64,000 nucleotides of DNA from CAYPNP01 sp964412195 (GTDB lineage Bacteria > Acidobacteriota > JAAYUB01), in the NCBI GenBank assembly GCA_964412195.1, contig CAYPNP010000022.1:12038-76037 (forward strand), given 5' to 3'. Position numbers and translations under genes: made by a program. Positions within the stretch are counted from its first letter, which is position 1. Each line of letters starts with the position of its first letter. The notes beneath the pieces were generated by a model. That model made no database searches, was not told where the DNA came from, and saw nothing but the letters and a program-made list of their open reading frames with translations. Below, piece after piece: positions 48,887 through 57,387 of the stretch.

Positions 48887-49291
48887 TTACACTCTGCGGC
48901 GCTTCTTGGGACGGCAGCCGTTGTGGGGAATCGGGGTGATGTCGCGGATGCTCCGGATCTTCAGGCCGGCCTGGCTCAGCGCCCGGACGGCGGACTCGCG
49001 GCCGGGGCCCGGGCCCTTCACTTCCACTTCCACTTCGCGCATGCCGCTGTCCATGGCGACCTTCGCGGCGTTCTCCGACGCCTGCTGGGCCGCGAACGGC
49101 GTGCCCTTGCGGGAGCCCTTGAAACCGATGGTGCCGCCGCTGGCCGTGGAAATGGTGTTGCCGGTGGGGTCCGTGATGGTCACCGTGGTGTTGTTGAACG
49201 TGGAGCGGACATGGGCCACGCCGTACGGCACATTCTTCTTTACCTTCTTGCGCAGCGTCTTCTTGCCGGCGCTTTTCACTTCTTTCGCCAT
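48887..49291 (-). CDS. rpsK: 30S ribosomal protein S11
   Basis: A 134-residue protein with the S11 core: VAHVRSTFNNTTVTITDPTGNTI, GFKGSRKGTPFAAQQA and a basic end GCRPKKRRRV. It is part of the 30S platform near the mRNA exit site. An extra basic N-terminus (KSAGKKTLRKKVKKN) is common. It lies between rpsM and rpsD. Confidence 0.98.
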   Translation of the reverse strand: MAKEVKSAGKKTLRKKVKKNVPYGVAHVRSTFNNTTVTITDPTGNTISTASGGTIGFKGSRKGTPFAAQQASENAAKVAMDSGMREVEVEVKGPGPGRESAVRALSQAGLKIRSIRDITPIPHNGCRPKKRRRV

Positions 49292-49309
49292 ATGACTCTC
49301 CTGTCGACC

Positions 49310-49666
49310 TTACTTCTTCTTCCGGCGGGGACCCTTGCGCGTGCGGGCATTGGTGTGCGTCCGCTGACCGTGGACGGGCAGGCCCCGGCGATGGCGCAAG
49401 CCGCGGTAGCAGCCGATATCCATCAGGCGCTTGATGTTCAGGGACATCTCCTTGCGGAGATCGCCCTCGATCATCCCCTCTTCCTGCAAGATTGCCCGGA
49501 TGCGTGAGATCTCGTCGGCCGTGAGTTCCTTGACCTTCTTCCGCTCGTCGATCCCGGCCCGGTTCAGGATCATCCGGGAGCGGGACTGGCCGATGCCGTA
49601 GATGTGGGTCAGGCCGATGAAGACGTTCTTGTTATCCGGTAGATTGACACCTTCAATTCTCGCCAA
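49310..49666 (-). CDS. rpsM: 30S ribosomal protein S13
   Basis: A 118-residue protein: ARIEGVNLPDNKNVFIGLTHIYGIG, RSRMILNRAGI and C-terminal YRGLRHRRGLPVHGQRT with basic tail. It contacts the 30S head, P-site tRNA and 50S bridges. TTG start with GGAGG immediately upstream. It is next to rpmJ as in most bacteria. Confidence 0.98.
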   Translation of the reverse strand: MARIEGVNLPDNKNVFIGLTHIYGIGQSRSRMILNRAGIDERKKVKELTADEISRIRAILQEEGMIEGDLRKEMSLNIKRLMDIGCYRGLRHRRGLPVHGQRTHTNARTRKGPRRKKK

Positions 49667-49690
49667 GATAGACCTCCATCCTCTGAAAAA

Positions 49691-49804
49691 TTAACCTTGT
49701 CTCTGCTTGTGGCGTTTGTTCTCGCAGATGACCCGGATGACACCCTTGCGCTTGATGATCTTGCACTTGGGGCAAATTTTCTTGACCGATGCGCGCACTT
49801 TCAT
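49691..49804 (-). CDS. rpmJ: 50S ribosomal protein L36, zinc-binding form
   Basis: A 37-residue protein read directly between rpsM and infA: MKVRASVKKICPKC, then a basic stretch, then VICENKRHKQRQG. The Cys-xx-Cys...Cys...His set is the zinc-ribbon (C+) form. It is the smallest protein of the cluster; position and sequence leave little doubt. Confidence 0.97.
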   Translation of the reverse strand: MKVRASVKKICPKCKIIKRKGVIRVICENKRHKQRQG

Positions 49805-49820
49805 GGTTTACTCTCCAAAA

Positions 49821-50039
49821 TTACTTGAACCGATAAATGATCCGGCCCCGGGACAGGTCGTAGGGGGAAAGCTCCACCAGGACCTTGTCGCCCGGAAGGA
49901 TCCGGATGAAATTCTTCCGCATCTTCCCGGACACATGAGCCAGGACGATATGCTTGTTCTCCAACTCCACCCGGAACATCGCATTGGGCAGCGTCTCGAT
50001 GATGGTTCCATTCACCTCAAACGCATCTTCTTTGGGCAT
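49821..50039 (-). CDS. infA: Translation initiation factor IF-1
   Basis: A 72-residue OB-fold protein: PKEDAFEVNGTIIETLPNAMFRVEL, HVSGKMRKNFIRILPGDKV and LSRGRIIYRFK. It blocks the A site during initiation. Its location between map and rpmJ is the usual one outside the gamma-proteobacteria. Confidence 0.98.
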   Translation of the reverse strand: MPKEDAFEVNGTIIETLPNAMFRVELENKHIVLAHVSGKMRKNFIRILPGDKVLVELSPYDLSRGRIIYRFK

Positions 50040-50051
50040 TCGCTCCTCTGC

Positions 50052-50801
50052 TCACTCACTCAATCGGGTCAATATTTCAGGGCCATCCGCCGTGACAGCC
50101 ACCGTATGTTCGAAATGGGCGGAGTACCCGCCGTCCACTGTCACCGCCGTCCACCGGTCCGGCAGGATCCGGACATGGGGCGTGAACTCGTTGACCATCG
50201 GCTCGATCGCCAAGGCCATGCCCCGCTTCAGGACCGCGCCCTGGTTCGGCGGCCCGTAGTTCGGGATCTGGAGCTCCTCGTGCATCCGCGACCCGATGCT
50301 GTGGCCGACGAAATCCCGCACCACCGCAAAACCGGCCTGCTCGACAAACACCTGGACGGCGTGGGAGATGTCGCCGATCCGGTTGCCCGGCCGGGCCTGG
50401 GCGATGCCCTTGTAGAGGGCCTGCTCCGTCACCTCGGCCAGCCGCCGGTGCCGCTCGCTCACCGCCCCGATCAGGATCGTCACGGCCCCGTCGCCGTAAT
50501 AGCCCTGGTAGATCGTGCCCACGTCGATGCTCAGGAGGTCCCCGTCACGGAGCACGTAATCCGAGGGGATCCCGTGGACCACCTGGTCGTTGACCGAGGT
50601 GCAGAGCGTCCTGGGATATCCCTGGTACCCCTTGAAGGCAGGCAGGCAGCCCGCCTTGCGGATGTACCGTTCGGCCGTCCGGTCCAGTTCCTCGGTGGCC
50701 ACGCCCTCGCGGGCTTCCTCCCGGATGAGCTGCAGCGTCTCGGCCACCACCCGGCTGGCCACGCGCATGAGCTCGATCTCCTGGGGCGTCTTGATTTCCA
50801 T
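50052..50801 (-). CDS. map: Type I methionine aminopeptidase
   Basis: A 249-residue enzyme with pita-bread fold ligands in order: SIDVGTIYQGYYGD (Asp), GHSIGSRMHEE (His) and EPMVNEF (Glu), with a final Glu in the AHFEHTV region. It removes the N-terminal Met from nascent proteins after deformylation. It is short, so type Ia without an SH3-binding extension. It lies downstream of adk by one base. Confidence 0.96.
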   Translation of the reverse strand: MEIKTPQEIELMRVASRVVAETLQLIREEAREGVATEELDRTAERYIRKAGCLPAFKGYQGYPRTLCTSVNDQVVHGIPSDYVLRDGDLLSIDVGTIYQGYYGDGAVTILIGAVSERHRRLAEVTEQALYKGIAQARPGNRIGDISHAVQVFVEQAGFAVVRDFVGHSIGSRMHEELQIPNYGPPNQGAVLKRGMALAIEPMVNEFTPHVRILPDRWTAVTVDGGYSAHFEHTVAVTADGPEILTRLSE

Positions 50802-50802
50802 C

Positions 50803-51444
50803 TTACGCGAGCACCCCTTGTATCCGGCGGAAGATCTCCTCGACCTCCCCGTAGCCGGTCACGGTCCGCAGCACGCCCCGGTTCCGGTACCACTCGATGA
50901 GCGGCTCGGTTTGGGAGCGGTAGACCGCGAGCCGGCGGCGGACCGTTTCCTCCCGGTCATCGTCCCGCTGGATCAGCGCGCCACCGCAGCGGTCGCAGGC
51001 GTCCGGCTCCGTGGAGGGGGCGAAGTACACATTGAAGATCGCTCCGCACCCGGCGCAGTTCCGTCGCCCGGCCAGGCGACGCACCAGGATGTCCTCCGGC
51101 ACGTCGAAGGAGAGCACGCGGATCTCAAACTGGGCGGTGATCAGTCCCTCCAACGCCTCCGCCTGGACCACGGTCCGGGGGAAGCCGTCCAGCGTGCAGC
51201 CGCCGGCGCAGTCGGGCTCCTGCAGGCGCTCGCGGATCAAGCCGATGACGATGTCGTCGGAAACCAGTCCGCCGGCGTCCATGACCGCCTTGGCCTTCCG
51301 GCCCAACTCGGTGCCCTTCCGCACCGCCTCCCGCAGCATGTCGCCGGTGGAGATCTGGGGGTAGCCGAAATGTTCAAAGAGCAGTTTCGCCTGAGTGCCT
51401 TTGCCGGAACCCGGCGGGCCCAGCAGGACGAGCATTCTCCGCAT
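50803..51444 (-). CDS. adk: Adenylate kinase with zinc-finger lid
   Basis: A 213-residue kinase: P-loop GPPGSGKGTQ, AMP site TGDMLREAV, and a lid (about 122-160) with CAGC and CDRC, four Cys for structural zinc, as in many Gram-positive and thermophile-type enzymes. It interconverts ATP, ADP and AMP. GGAG precedes the ATG. It is the gene after secY. Confidence 0.97.
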   Translation of the reverse strand: MRRMLVLLGPPGSGKGTQAKLLFEHFGYPQISTGDMLREAVRKGTELGRKAKAVMDAGGLVSDDIVIGLIRERLQEPDCAGGCTLDGFPRTVVQAEALEGLITAQFEIRVLSFDVPEDILVRRLAGRRNCAGCGAIFNVYFAPSTEPDACDRCGGALIQRDDDREETVRRRLAVYRSQTEPLIEWYRNRGVLRTVTGYGEVEEIFRRIQGVLA

Positions 51445-51446
51445 CG

Positions 51447-52847
51447 TCAGCTTCTCCGGCCGCGAATCCTTCCACGCTTCAGGAAGCCGTCGTAGTGGCG
51501 CATGATCAGCTGCGATTCGATCTGGTTGACGGTGTCCATGGCCACGCCGACCACGATCAGCAGCGACGTGCCGCCGAAGTAGAACGTCACGCCGAGGCCC
51601 TGCGTCACAAACTGCGGCAGGTGGTCATGCATCCAGTCGCCGACGAACGGCAGGGCCGACAGGTGCACGCCGCTGATCAGGAAGTCGGGCAGCAGCGAGA
51701 CCAGCACCAGGTAGAGGCCCGCCGCGAACGTCAGGCGGGTCATGATCTTGTCGATCAGCTCGGCGGTCGGCTTGCCCGGCCGGATGCCGGGGATGGAGCC
51801 GCCGAACTTGCGTATGTTGTCCGCCACCTCGTTGGGGTTGTAGATGATGCCGACGTAGAAGAAGGTGAAGAAGATGATCCCCAGCGCGTACATCAGGATG
51901 TAGAGCGGGTAGCCGTGGCCCAGGGACTCGGAGATCTTCGCCATCCAGGAGGTCTTGATCATGAACTTGAGCGTCTGAGGCAGCGCCAGCAGGGACGAGG
52001 CGAAGATGATCGGGATGACGCCGCCGGCGTTCACCCGCAGCGGCAGGTAGGTGCTCTGGCCGCCGTAGACCTTCCGGCCGACCATCCGCTTGGCGTACTG
52101 GATCGGGATCTTGCGCTGGCCGCGTTCGACGAAGACGACGAAGGCGACCACCAGCAGCATCACCACGATCAGCGCCAGCACGATCAGCAGGGAGCCCTCG
52201 GTCACCTGCCGCATCATCCAGCCGATGCCGCTGGGCAGGCCGGCCACGATGCCGGCGAAGATGATCAGCGAGATGCCGTTGCCGATGCCCCGCTCGGTGA
52301 TCTGCTCGCCGAGCCACATGATGAACGCCGTACCCGTGGTCAGGGTGATGACGGTCAGGAGCTTGAAGCCGAGGCCCGGATTCAGGACGATGGGTTGCGA
52401 GGCCGAGATGCTGGTCTGCTCCAGCACGAAGGCCGTGGCCAGCGACTGGAAGACGCTGAGCACGATGGTCAGGTAGCGGGTGTACTGCGTGATCTTCTTC
52501 CGGCCCAACTCGCCTTCCTTGGAGAGTTTCTCCAGGTAGGGCCACACGATGGTCATGAGCTGGAGGATGATGGACGCCGTGATGTAGGGCATGATGCCCT
52601 GCGCGAAGATCGAGAAACGCCGCAGGTTGCCGCCTGTGAACAGGTCCAGGAAGCCCACCAGCGAACCGCCGGCCTGCGTGCTGAAGAACTCCTCGAGCGC
52701 GGTGGCGTCGATGCCGGGCGTGGGGATCCAGGAACCGATACGGTACACCGCCAGCATCGCCAGCATGAACAGGATCCGGTTCCGCAATTCCGGAACCGAG
52801 AAGATGTTCTTCAACGAATCCAGAACTTTGCTCTCACTTTCAGCCAT
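51447..52847 (-). CDS. secY: Protein translocase subunit SecY
   Basis: A 466-residue protein with ten transmembrane helices. FSIFAQGIMPYITASIILQL, the GERGIGNGISLIIFAGI block and the cytoplasmic RGQRKIPIQYAKRMVGRKVYGGQ loop are family marks. It forms the channel for Sec-dependent export and membrane insertion. It overlaps rplO by 8 bases. Confidence 0.98.
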   Translation of the reverse strand: MAESESKVLDSLKNIFSVPELRNRILFMLAMLAVYRIGSWIPTPGIDATALEEFFSTQAGGSLVGFLDLFTGGNLRRFSIFAQGIMPYITASIILQLMTIVWPYLEKLSKEGELGRKKITQYTRYLTIVLSVFQSLATAFVLEQTSISASQPIVLNPGLGFKLLTVITLTTGTAFIMWLGEQITERGIGNGISLIIFAGIVAGLPSGIGWMMRQVTEGSLLIVLALIVVMLLVVAFVVFVERGQRKIPIQYAKRMVGRKVYGGQSTYLPLRVNAGGVIPIIFASSLLALPQTLKFMIKTSWMAKISESLGHGYPLYILMYALGIIFFTFFYVGIIYNPNEVADNIRKFGGSIPGIRPGKPTAELIDKIMTRLTFAAGLYLVLVSLLPDFLISGVHLSALPFVGDWMHDHLPQFVTQGLGVTFYFGGTSLLIVVGVAMDTVNQIESQLIMRHYDGFLKRGRIRGRRS

Positions 52848-53292
52848 TGATGACCTCGACCTTGCCGCCGGCGTTCGCGATCTGCTCCGCCGCCTTTTTG
52901 CTGAACTTGTGGGCCCGGACGGTCACTTTCCGCTCCAGCTTGCCCTGGCCCAGAATCTTGATCCCATGCTTGGGGTCACGGACGACGCCGGATTCCTTCA
53001 ACAGCTCCGGGGTGATCACCGTGCCATCGGCAAACCGGTTGAGCGTGGCCAGATTCACCACCGCCAGTTCCTTGCGGAAGATGTTGGTGAACCCCACCTT
53101 GGGCAGGCGGCGGTACAGCGGCATCTGGCCGCCCTCGAACCCGACCTTGTGGGAATAGCCCGAGCGGGATTTCTGGCCCTTGCTGCCGCGGCCGCCGGTC
53201 TTCCCGTTGCCGGAGCCCGGACCCTGGCCGCGCCGTTTGTTGGCGCGGTTCGCGCCCCGGTTCCGTTTCAGGTTATGCAGTTCGATACCCAT
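52840..53292 (-). CDS. rplO: 50S ribosomal protein L15
   Basis: A 150-residue protein: LHNLKRNRGANRANKRRGQGPGSGNGKTGGRGSKGQKSRSG at the N-terminus, which threads through 23S rRNA, and the conserved GFEGGQMPLYRRLPKVGF block. It is a late assembly protein of the 50S. It lies between rpmD and secY. Confidence 0.98.
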   Translation of the reverse strand: MGIELHNLKRNRGANRANKRRGQGPGSGNGKTGGRGSKGQKSRSGYSHKVGFEGGQMPLYRRLPKVGFTNIFRKELAVVNLATLNRFADGTVITPELLKESGVVRDPKHGIKILGQGKLERKVTVRAHKFSKKAAEQIANAGGKVEVING

Positions 53293-53302
53293 GATGTCAC
53301 CT

Positions 53303-53500
53303 TTACTTGACGATTTTGACCAGGTGGCTCACCTTCGCCACCATGCCGCGCACGGCCGGCGTGTCTTCCCGCTCGACGATCTGGTTGAGCCGGCGCAGGC
53401 CGAGGCTCTTGACCACCAGGCGGTGCTTCTGGGGCGTGCCGATCATGCTGCGCACGTACTGGATCTTGATCATTTTCTTTTCGGATGTGGTGCCGCTCAT
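53303..53500 (-). CDS. rpmD: 50S ribosomal protein L30
   Basis: A 65-residue protein: KIQYVRSMIGTPQKHRLVVKSLGLRRLNQIVERED and VRGMVAKVSHLVKIV. GAGGAG lies 8 bases before the ATG at 53500, which shares one base with the rpsE stop; a GTG one codon upstream is possible. L30 is not present in all bacteria; it is present here. Confidence 0.95.
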   Translation of the reverse strand: MSGTTSEKKMIKIQYVRSMIGTPQKHRLVVKSLGLRRLNQIVEREDTPAVRGMVAKVSHLVKIVK

Positions 53501-54009
53501 CACAGGATCTCCTCGATGGATTTGCCCCGCTTCCGCGCCACGTCCGACGCGTTTTTCAGGTTCCGCAACCCTTCGAAGGTGGCCCGGACGACGTTGTGCG
53601 GATTCTTGGTCCCCAGGGACTTGGTCAGGATGTCCGAGACCCCGGCCGCCTCCAGCACCGCCCGGACGGCGCCGCCGGCGATGACGCCGGTGCCCGGCCC
53701 GGCCGGCTTCATGAACACGACGCCGGCGCCGAAGCGGCCCTGGATCGTGTGCGGGATCGAAGTGCCCTTCATCGGCACGTCGATCATGTTCCGCTTGGCC
53801 TGGTCGATGCCCTTCTTGATGGCCAGGGGGACTTCCTTCGCCTTGCCCTTGCCGAAGCCGACCTTGCCCTTGCCGTCGCCGACCACGACCAGGGCGCTGA
53901 AGCTGAGGTTCTTGCCGCCCTTGACGACCTTGGTCACGCGGTTGATGGAGACCACCCGTTCGATAAACTCGGACTCTTCCGCCATCGGTTTCATGTCTTT
54001 GATGTCCAC
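53500..54009 (-). CDS. rpsE: 30S ribosomal protein S5
   Basis: A 169-residue protein: ERVVSINRVTKVVKGGKNLSFSALVVVGDGKGKVGFGKGKAKEVP is the S5 dsRBD-like part, and GAGVVFMKPAGPGTGVIAGGAVRAVLEAAGV the second domain. It helps accuracy of decoding. The GTG at 54009 with GAGGGTGG upstream is chosen; earlier or later in-frame codons are possible. Confidence 0.95.
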   Translation of the reverse strand: MDIKDMKPMAEESEFIERVVSINRVTKVVKGGKNLSFSALVVVGDGKGKVGFGKGKAKEVPLAIKKGIDQAKRNMIDVPMKGTSIPHTIQGRFGAGVVFMKPAGPGTGVIAGGAVRAVLEAAGVSDILTKSLGTKNPHNVVRATFEGLRNLKNASDVARKRGKSIEEIL

Positions 54010-54031
54010 GTCAGTCCACCCTCGCTGCAAG

Positions 54032-54397
54032 TTAGAATTTCAGACCCGCCTCGCGGGCGCTGTCCGCCAGGCACTTGACCCGGCCGTGGTAGAGGTAGCC
54101 GCCCCGGTCGAACACGACCGCGCCGATGCCCTTTTCCAGGGCCCGCTTGGCCGCCAGCTGTCCGACCTTCTTGGCCATCTCCTTGTTGTTCCCGCCGGCC
54201 TCGGCGCGGATCTCCTTGTCCAGGGTCGACGCGGAGACGAGAGTCCGGCCCGTGCTGTCGTCGATGATCTGCACGTAGATATGCTTGAGGCTGCGGAACA
54301 CGCACAGGCGGGGCCGGTCGGCGCTGCCGGCCACCTTGGTACGGACCCGCATATGCTTCTTGAGATGTCGTTCCAGTCTTGTCTTAGTCTTGAACAT
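54032..54397 (-). CDS. rplR: 50S ribosomal protein L18
   Basis: A 121-residue protein: KTRLERHLKKHMRVRTKVAGSADRPRLCVFRSLKHIYVQIIDD and DRGGYLYHGRVKCLADSAREAGL. It binds 5S rRNA with L5. The ATG at 54397 with AGGTGG is preferred to a GTG three codons upstream. Confidence 0.97.
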   Translation of the reverse strand: MFKTKTRLERHLKKHMRVRTKVAGSADRPRLCVFRSLKHIYVQIIDDSTGRTLVSASTLDKEIRAEAGGNNKEMAKKVGQLAAKRALEKGIGAVVFDRGGYLYHGRVKCLADSAREAGLKF

Positions 54398-54424
54398 GTC
54401 AACCACCTGTGTGCGATGGGTTTA

Positions 54425-54985
54425 TTAAGCCGTCTTCTTGCTTTCCTTCAGCTTGATCACTTCGTCGGAGTACCGGAGGCCCTTGCCCTTGTAGGAGTCG
54501 GGCTTGCGGAAGCCGCGCAGCTCGGCGGCCACCTGGCCGACCCGCTGCCGGTCGATGCCTTCCACGGTGATGGTGCCCATGTAGTTGGACGCCTTCTTGC
54601 CGATCTTCTCCACCTTGATCGTGATGCCCGGGGGGAAGGGATACTCGATGGGATGGGAATAACCCAGGTTCAGCATCAGGGTCTGGCCCTGGACCTCGGC
54701 CTTGAAGCCGATGCCGATCAGCTCGAGTTCCTTCTTGAAGCCGGTGCTGCAGCCGGTGACCATGTTCTGGATCAGGCTCCGGGTCAGGCCGTGGAAGGCC
54801 CGCTGCTGCTGGCTGTCATCCTGACGGTTCACCTGGAGCAGCCCGTCCTTGACTTCGACGGTGATCCCCAGGGGCAGGGTATGGGACAGGGAACCCTTCG
54901 GTCCCTTCACATCCACCTGGCTGCCCTTCAGCGTGATGTTCACGCCCGTGGGCACCTGGATCGGTTTCTTGCCTATTCTGGACAT
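54425..54985 (-). CDS. rplF: 50S ribosomal protein L6
   Basis: A 186-residue protein with two repeated L6 domains: SRIGKKPIQVPTGVNITLKGSQVDVKGPKG first and GYSHPIEYPFPPGITIKVE, ending VGQVAAELRGFRKPDSYKGKGLRY second. It lies near the GTPase-associated centre. Start placed at the MSRIGKKPI methionine, as in family members. Confidence 0.98.
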   Translation of the reverse strand: MSRIGKKPIQVPTGVNITLKGSQVDVKGPKGSLSHTLPLGITVEVKDGLLQVNRQDDSQQQRAFHGLTRSLIQNMVTGCSTGFKKELELIGIGFKAEVQGQTLMLNLGYSHPIEYPFPPGITIKVEKIGKKASNYMGTITVEGIDRQRVGQVAAELRGFRKPDSYKGKGLRYSDEVIKLKESKKTA

Positions 54986-55010
54986 ATTCGCACCATCTTC
55001 TTCGGAGATT

Positions 55011-55409
55011 TCAGTAAATCGTGCAGAGGAGCTCACCGCCCACGCCTTGCTTCCGGGCGTCCCGCGAAGTCATCACCCCCTTGGAGGTGGAGAGGATGGC
55101 GACTCCCAGGCCGCCCATCACCTCGGGGATCTCGTCCTTGGCGCAGTACACGCGGCGACCGGGCTTGCTGACGCGGGCCAGCTCGCTGATGACCGGCTTG
55201 TCCTCGGCGTCGTACTTCAGGGCAATGTGGATCTCTTCAAAAATGCCCGACCGCTTCGTGATGAAATCCTCCACGAAGCCCTCCTGCTTCAGGATGGCCA
55301 CGAGCCGGAGCACCATCTTCGACTTGGGGATCACCACGACCGACCGCTTCGCATGAAGCGCGTTTCTCAGTCGGGTCAAGGCATCGGCGATTGTATCCGT
55401 CACGTTCAT
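55011..55409 (-). CDS. rpsH: 30S ribosomal protein S8
   Basis: A 132-residue protein: MNVTDTIADALTRLRNALHAK at the N-terminus and the C-terminal GLGVAILSTSKGVMTSRDARKQGVGGELLCTIY. It is a primary 16S binder and, in enterobacteria, the spc operon repressor; whether this holds here cannot be seen. Confidence 0.98.
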   Translation of the reverse strand: MNVTDTIADALTRLRNALHAKRSVVVIPKSKMVLRLVAILKQEGFVEDFITKRSGIFEEIHIALKYDAEDKPVISELARVSKPGRRVYCAKDEIPEVMGGLGVAILSTSKGVMTSRDARKQGVGGELLCTIY

Positions 55410-55431
55410 GACATTACTCCCGGGACAATGA

Positions 55432-55617
55432 TTACCAGCTGGCCTTGATCATGCCGGGGATCTCGCCGCCCAGGGCCAGCTCCCGCAGACAGATCCGGCA
55501 CAGTTCGAACCTGCGATAGTACCCCCGCGGCCGGCCGCAGCGCTTGCAGCGGTTGTAGGTCCGGACCTTGAACTTGGGCTTCCGCAGGGATTTCACGATC
55601 ATCGATTTCTTCGCCAC
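55432..55617 (-). CDS. rpsZ: 30S ribosomal protein S14, type Z (zinc)
   Basis: A 61-residue short S14 with two Cys pairs (CKRCG and CRICL) for zinc, RPRGYYRRFELCRICLREL and IPGMIKASW. The zinc form lacks the long N-terminus of E. coli S14. GTG start. It sits between rplE and rpsH as usual. Confidence 0.97.
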   Translation of the reverse strand: MAKKSMIVKSLRKPKFKVRTYNRCKRCGRPRGYYRRFELCRICLRELALGGEIPGMIKASW

Positions 55618-55634
55618 GATGACTCCTCACTCGC

Positions 55635-56177
55635 TTAGTTTTTGCTGAACGGCATCCCAAGGAGCCGGAGCAACTCTTTGGCTTCCTCGTCCGACCGGGC
55701 GGTGGTGACGATGGTCACGTTCATGCCGCGGGCCTGCTCCACCTTGCCGTAGTCCACCTCGGGGAAGAGCAGCTGGTCCTTGAGGCCCAGGGTGTAGTTC
55801 CCCCGGCCGTCGAAGGAGCGGCCGCTGACGCCCTTGAAGTCGCGCACGCGCGGCAGGGCGATGTTCACCAGGCGGTCGAAGAATTCGTACATCCGCTCGC
55901 GGCGCAGGGTCACGCAGCAGCCGATAGGCATCCCCTTGCGCAGCTTGAACGAGGAGATGGGCTTCTTGGCCTTGGTGATGATGGGCTTCTGGCCGGTGAT
56001 GGCGGTCAGCTCGTCGACGGCGCTGTCCATGGCCTTCGGGTTGCGGATGGCTTCGCCGACGCCCATGTTGATGATGATCTTGGTCACCTTGGGGACGGCC
56101 ATGACGTTCGCGTACTCGAACTTCTTCATCAGGGCGTCCACCACTTCGGACTTGTATTTGTCTTTCAGTCTGCTCAT
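55635..56177 (-). CDS. rplE: 50S ribosomal protein L5
   Basis: A 180-residue protein: EFANVMAVPKVTKIIINMGVGEA-type block (YANVMAVPKVTKIIINMGVG), GQKPIITKAKKPISSFKLRKGMPIGCCVTLR and GVSGRSFDGRGNYTLGLKDQLLFPEV. It binds 5S rRNA and the P-site tRNA elbow. Start at the MSRLKDKYK methionine with GGGTGAG upstream. Confidence 0.98.
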   Translation of the reverse strand: MSRLKDKYKSEVVDALMKKFEYANVMAVPKVTKIIINMGVGEAIRNPKAMDSAVDELTAITGQKPIITKAKKPISSFKLRKGMPIGCCVTLRRERMYEFFDRLVNIALPRVRDFKGVSGRSFDGRGNYTLGLKDQLLFPEVDYGKVEQARGMNVTIVTTARSDEEAKELLRLLGMPFSKN

Positions 56178-56188
56178 GTTCTCACCCG

Positions 56189-56512
56189 TCAGTCGATGTT
56201 GGCGTGGCACTTCTTGCACACCCGGACCTTCTTGCCGTCGTTCAAGGCGACGTGGCCGACGCGGGCCGGCTTGTTGCAGGTCGGGCAGATCACCTGCAGG
56301 TTGGAGACGTGGATCGGGCCTTCTTTCTGGACGATGCCGCCCTTGATCCCCTTCTGCGGGTTCGGCTTGACGTGCTCGTAGATCTGGTTGATTTTCTCCA
56401 CGACGACGCGCTCCTTCTCCGGGTAGACCCGGAGGACCTTGCCGGACTTTCCCTTGTCCTTCCCGGCGATCACTTGCACGTTGTCGTTGCGGCGAACGGT
56501 CAGCTTCGGCAT
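56189..56512 (-). CDS. rplX: 50S ribosomal protein L24 with zinc-ribbon C-terminus
   Basis: A 107-residue protein: KOW motif part NDNVQVIAGKDKGKSGKVLRVYPEKERVVVE and a C-terminal zinc ribbon, CPTC ... CKKC, seen in many but not all bacterial L24. It starts 50S assembly. It lies between rplN and rplE. Confidence 0.97.
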   Translation of the reverse strand: MPKLTVRRNDNVQVIAGKDKGKSGKVLRVYPEKERVVVEKINQIYEHVKPNPQKGIKGGIVQKEGPIHVSNLQVICPTCNKPARVGHVALNDGKKVRVCKKCHANID

Positions 56513-56524
56513 GGCAGTTCCTCT

Positions 56525-56893
56525 TTATAAGACTTCGGGCGCGAGGGAGACGATCTTCATGAACTTCTTGTCGCGCAGCTCCCTGGCGATCGGTCCGAAC
56601 ACGCGGGTCCCCACGGGTTCGCCCGCGGCGTTGATGATGACGGCGGCGTTCTCGTCGAAGCGGATGTACGTCCCGTCCTTCCGCCGGTATTCCTTCTTCA
56701 CCCGGACGATCACGGCCTTGACCACCTGGCCCTTCTTGATCGCCCCGTCCGGGCTGGCCACCTTCACCGTGGCGGAAATCACATCACCCAGGGTGGCGCG
56801 GGTCTGGGACGCGCCGTGCTGGGGGGTGATGGCCATGATTTCCTTGGCGCCGGAGTTGTCGGCCACCTTCAACATGGTTCGCATCTGGATCAT
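56525..56893 (-). CDS. rplN: 50S ribosomal protein L14
   Basis: A 122-residue protein: MIQMRTMLKVADNSGAKEIMAI at the start and AVIVRVKKEYRRKDGTYIRFDENAAVIIN and GTRVFGPIARELRDKKFMKIVSLAPEV at the end. It forms part of an intersubunit bridge and is a target of ribosome silencing factor. Confidence 0.98.
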   Translation of the reverse strand: MIQMRTMLKVADNSGAKEIMAITPQHGASQTRATLGDVISATVKVASPDGAIKKGQVVKAVIVRVKKEYRRKDGTYIRFDENAAVIINAAGEPVGTRVFGPIARELRDKKFMKIVSLAPEVL

Positions 56894-56909
56894 GACAGAC
56901 CTCCTTGCC

Positions 56910-57176
56910 TTACTTCGCCTTCTCGATGATTTCCACCACTCTCCAGTGCTTGCGGCGGCTCAAGGGGCGGCATTCCATGATCTTGACCTTGTCGCCGACG
57001 TTGCAGGCCTTGGCTTCGTCGTGGGCCATGAACTTGTTGGTCCGGCGGATGGTCTTCTTGTACACCGGATGGACGAAGAACCGGTCCACCGCGACCACAA
57101 CCGACTTCTCCATGGCGTTGCTGGTCACGACGCCGACCTTCGTATTCTTCCGGGTTTCACTCTGGTTCTTTTCCAT
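56910..57176 (-). CDS. rpsQ: 30S ribosomal protein S17
   Basis: An 88-residue OB-fold protein: KVGVVTSNAMEKSVVVAVDRFFVHPVYKKTIRRT and HDEAKACNVGDKVKIMECRPLSRRKHWRVVEIIEKAK. A primary 16S binder. It is coupled closely to rpmC. Confidence 0.98.
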   Translation of the reverse strand: MEKNQSETRKNTKVGVVTSNAMEKSVVVAVDRFFVHPVYKKTIRRTNKFMAHDEAKACNVGDKVKIMECRPLSRRKHWRVVEIIEKAK

Positions 57177-57195
57177 GGTGATTCTTCCGTGATCC

Positions 57196-57387
57196 TTAGG
57201 ATTTGCTCTTCTCGCGAAGGACCGTCTCCACCCGGGCCAGGTCCCGCTTGGCGACCCGCAGGGCGCTGGGGTTGGTCAGCTGGCCGGTGGAAAGCTCCAT
57301 CCGGTATTTGAAGATCTGCTGGGAGAGCTTCCGCAGTTCGTCCCGCAGCTCGTCCACCGTCTTTTCCCTGAGTTCCACTGCTTTCAT
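57196..57387 (-). CDS. rpmC: 50S ribosomal protein L29
   Basis: A 63-residue helical protein: KAVELREKTVDELRDELRKLSQQIFKYRMELSTGQLTNPSALRVAKRDLARVETVL. It sits near the exit tunnel. Its ATG overlaps the rplP stop by 4 bases (ATGA). Confidence 0.98.
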   Translation of the reverse strand: MKAVELREKTVDELRDELRKLSQQIFKYRMELSTGQLTNPSALRVAKRDLARVETVLREKSKS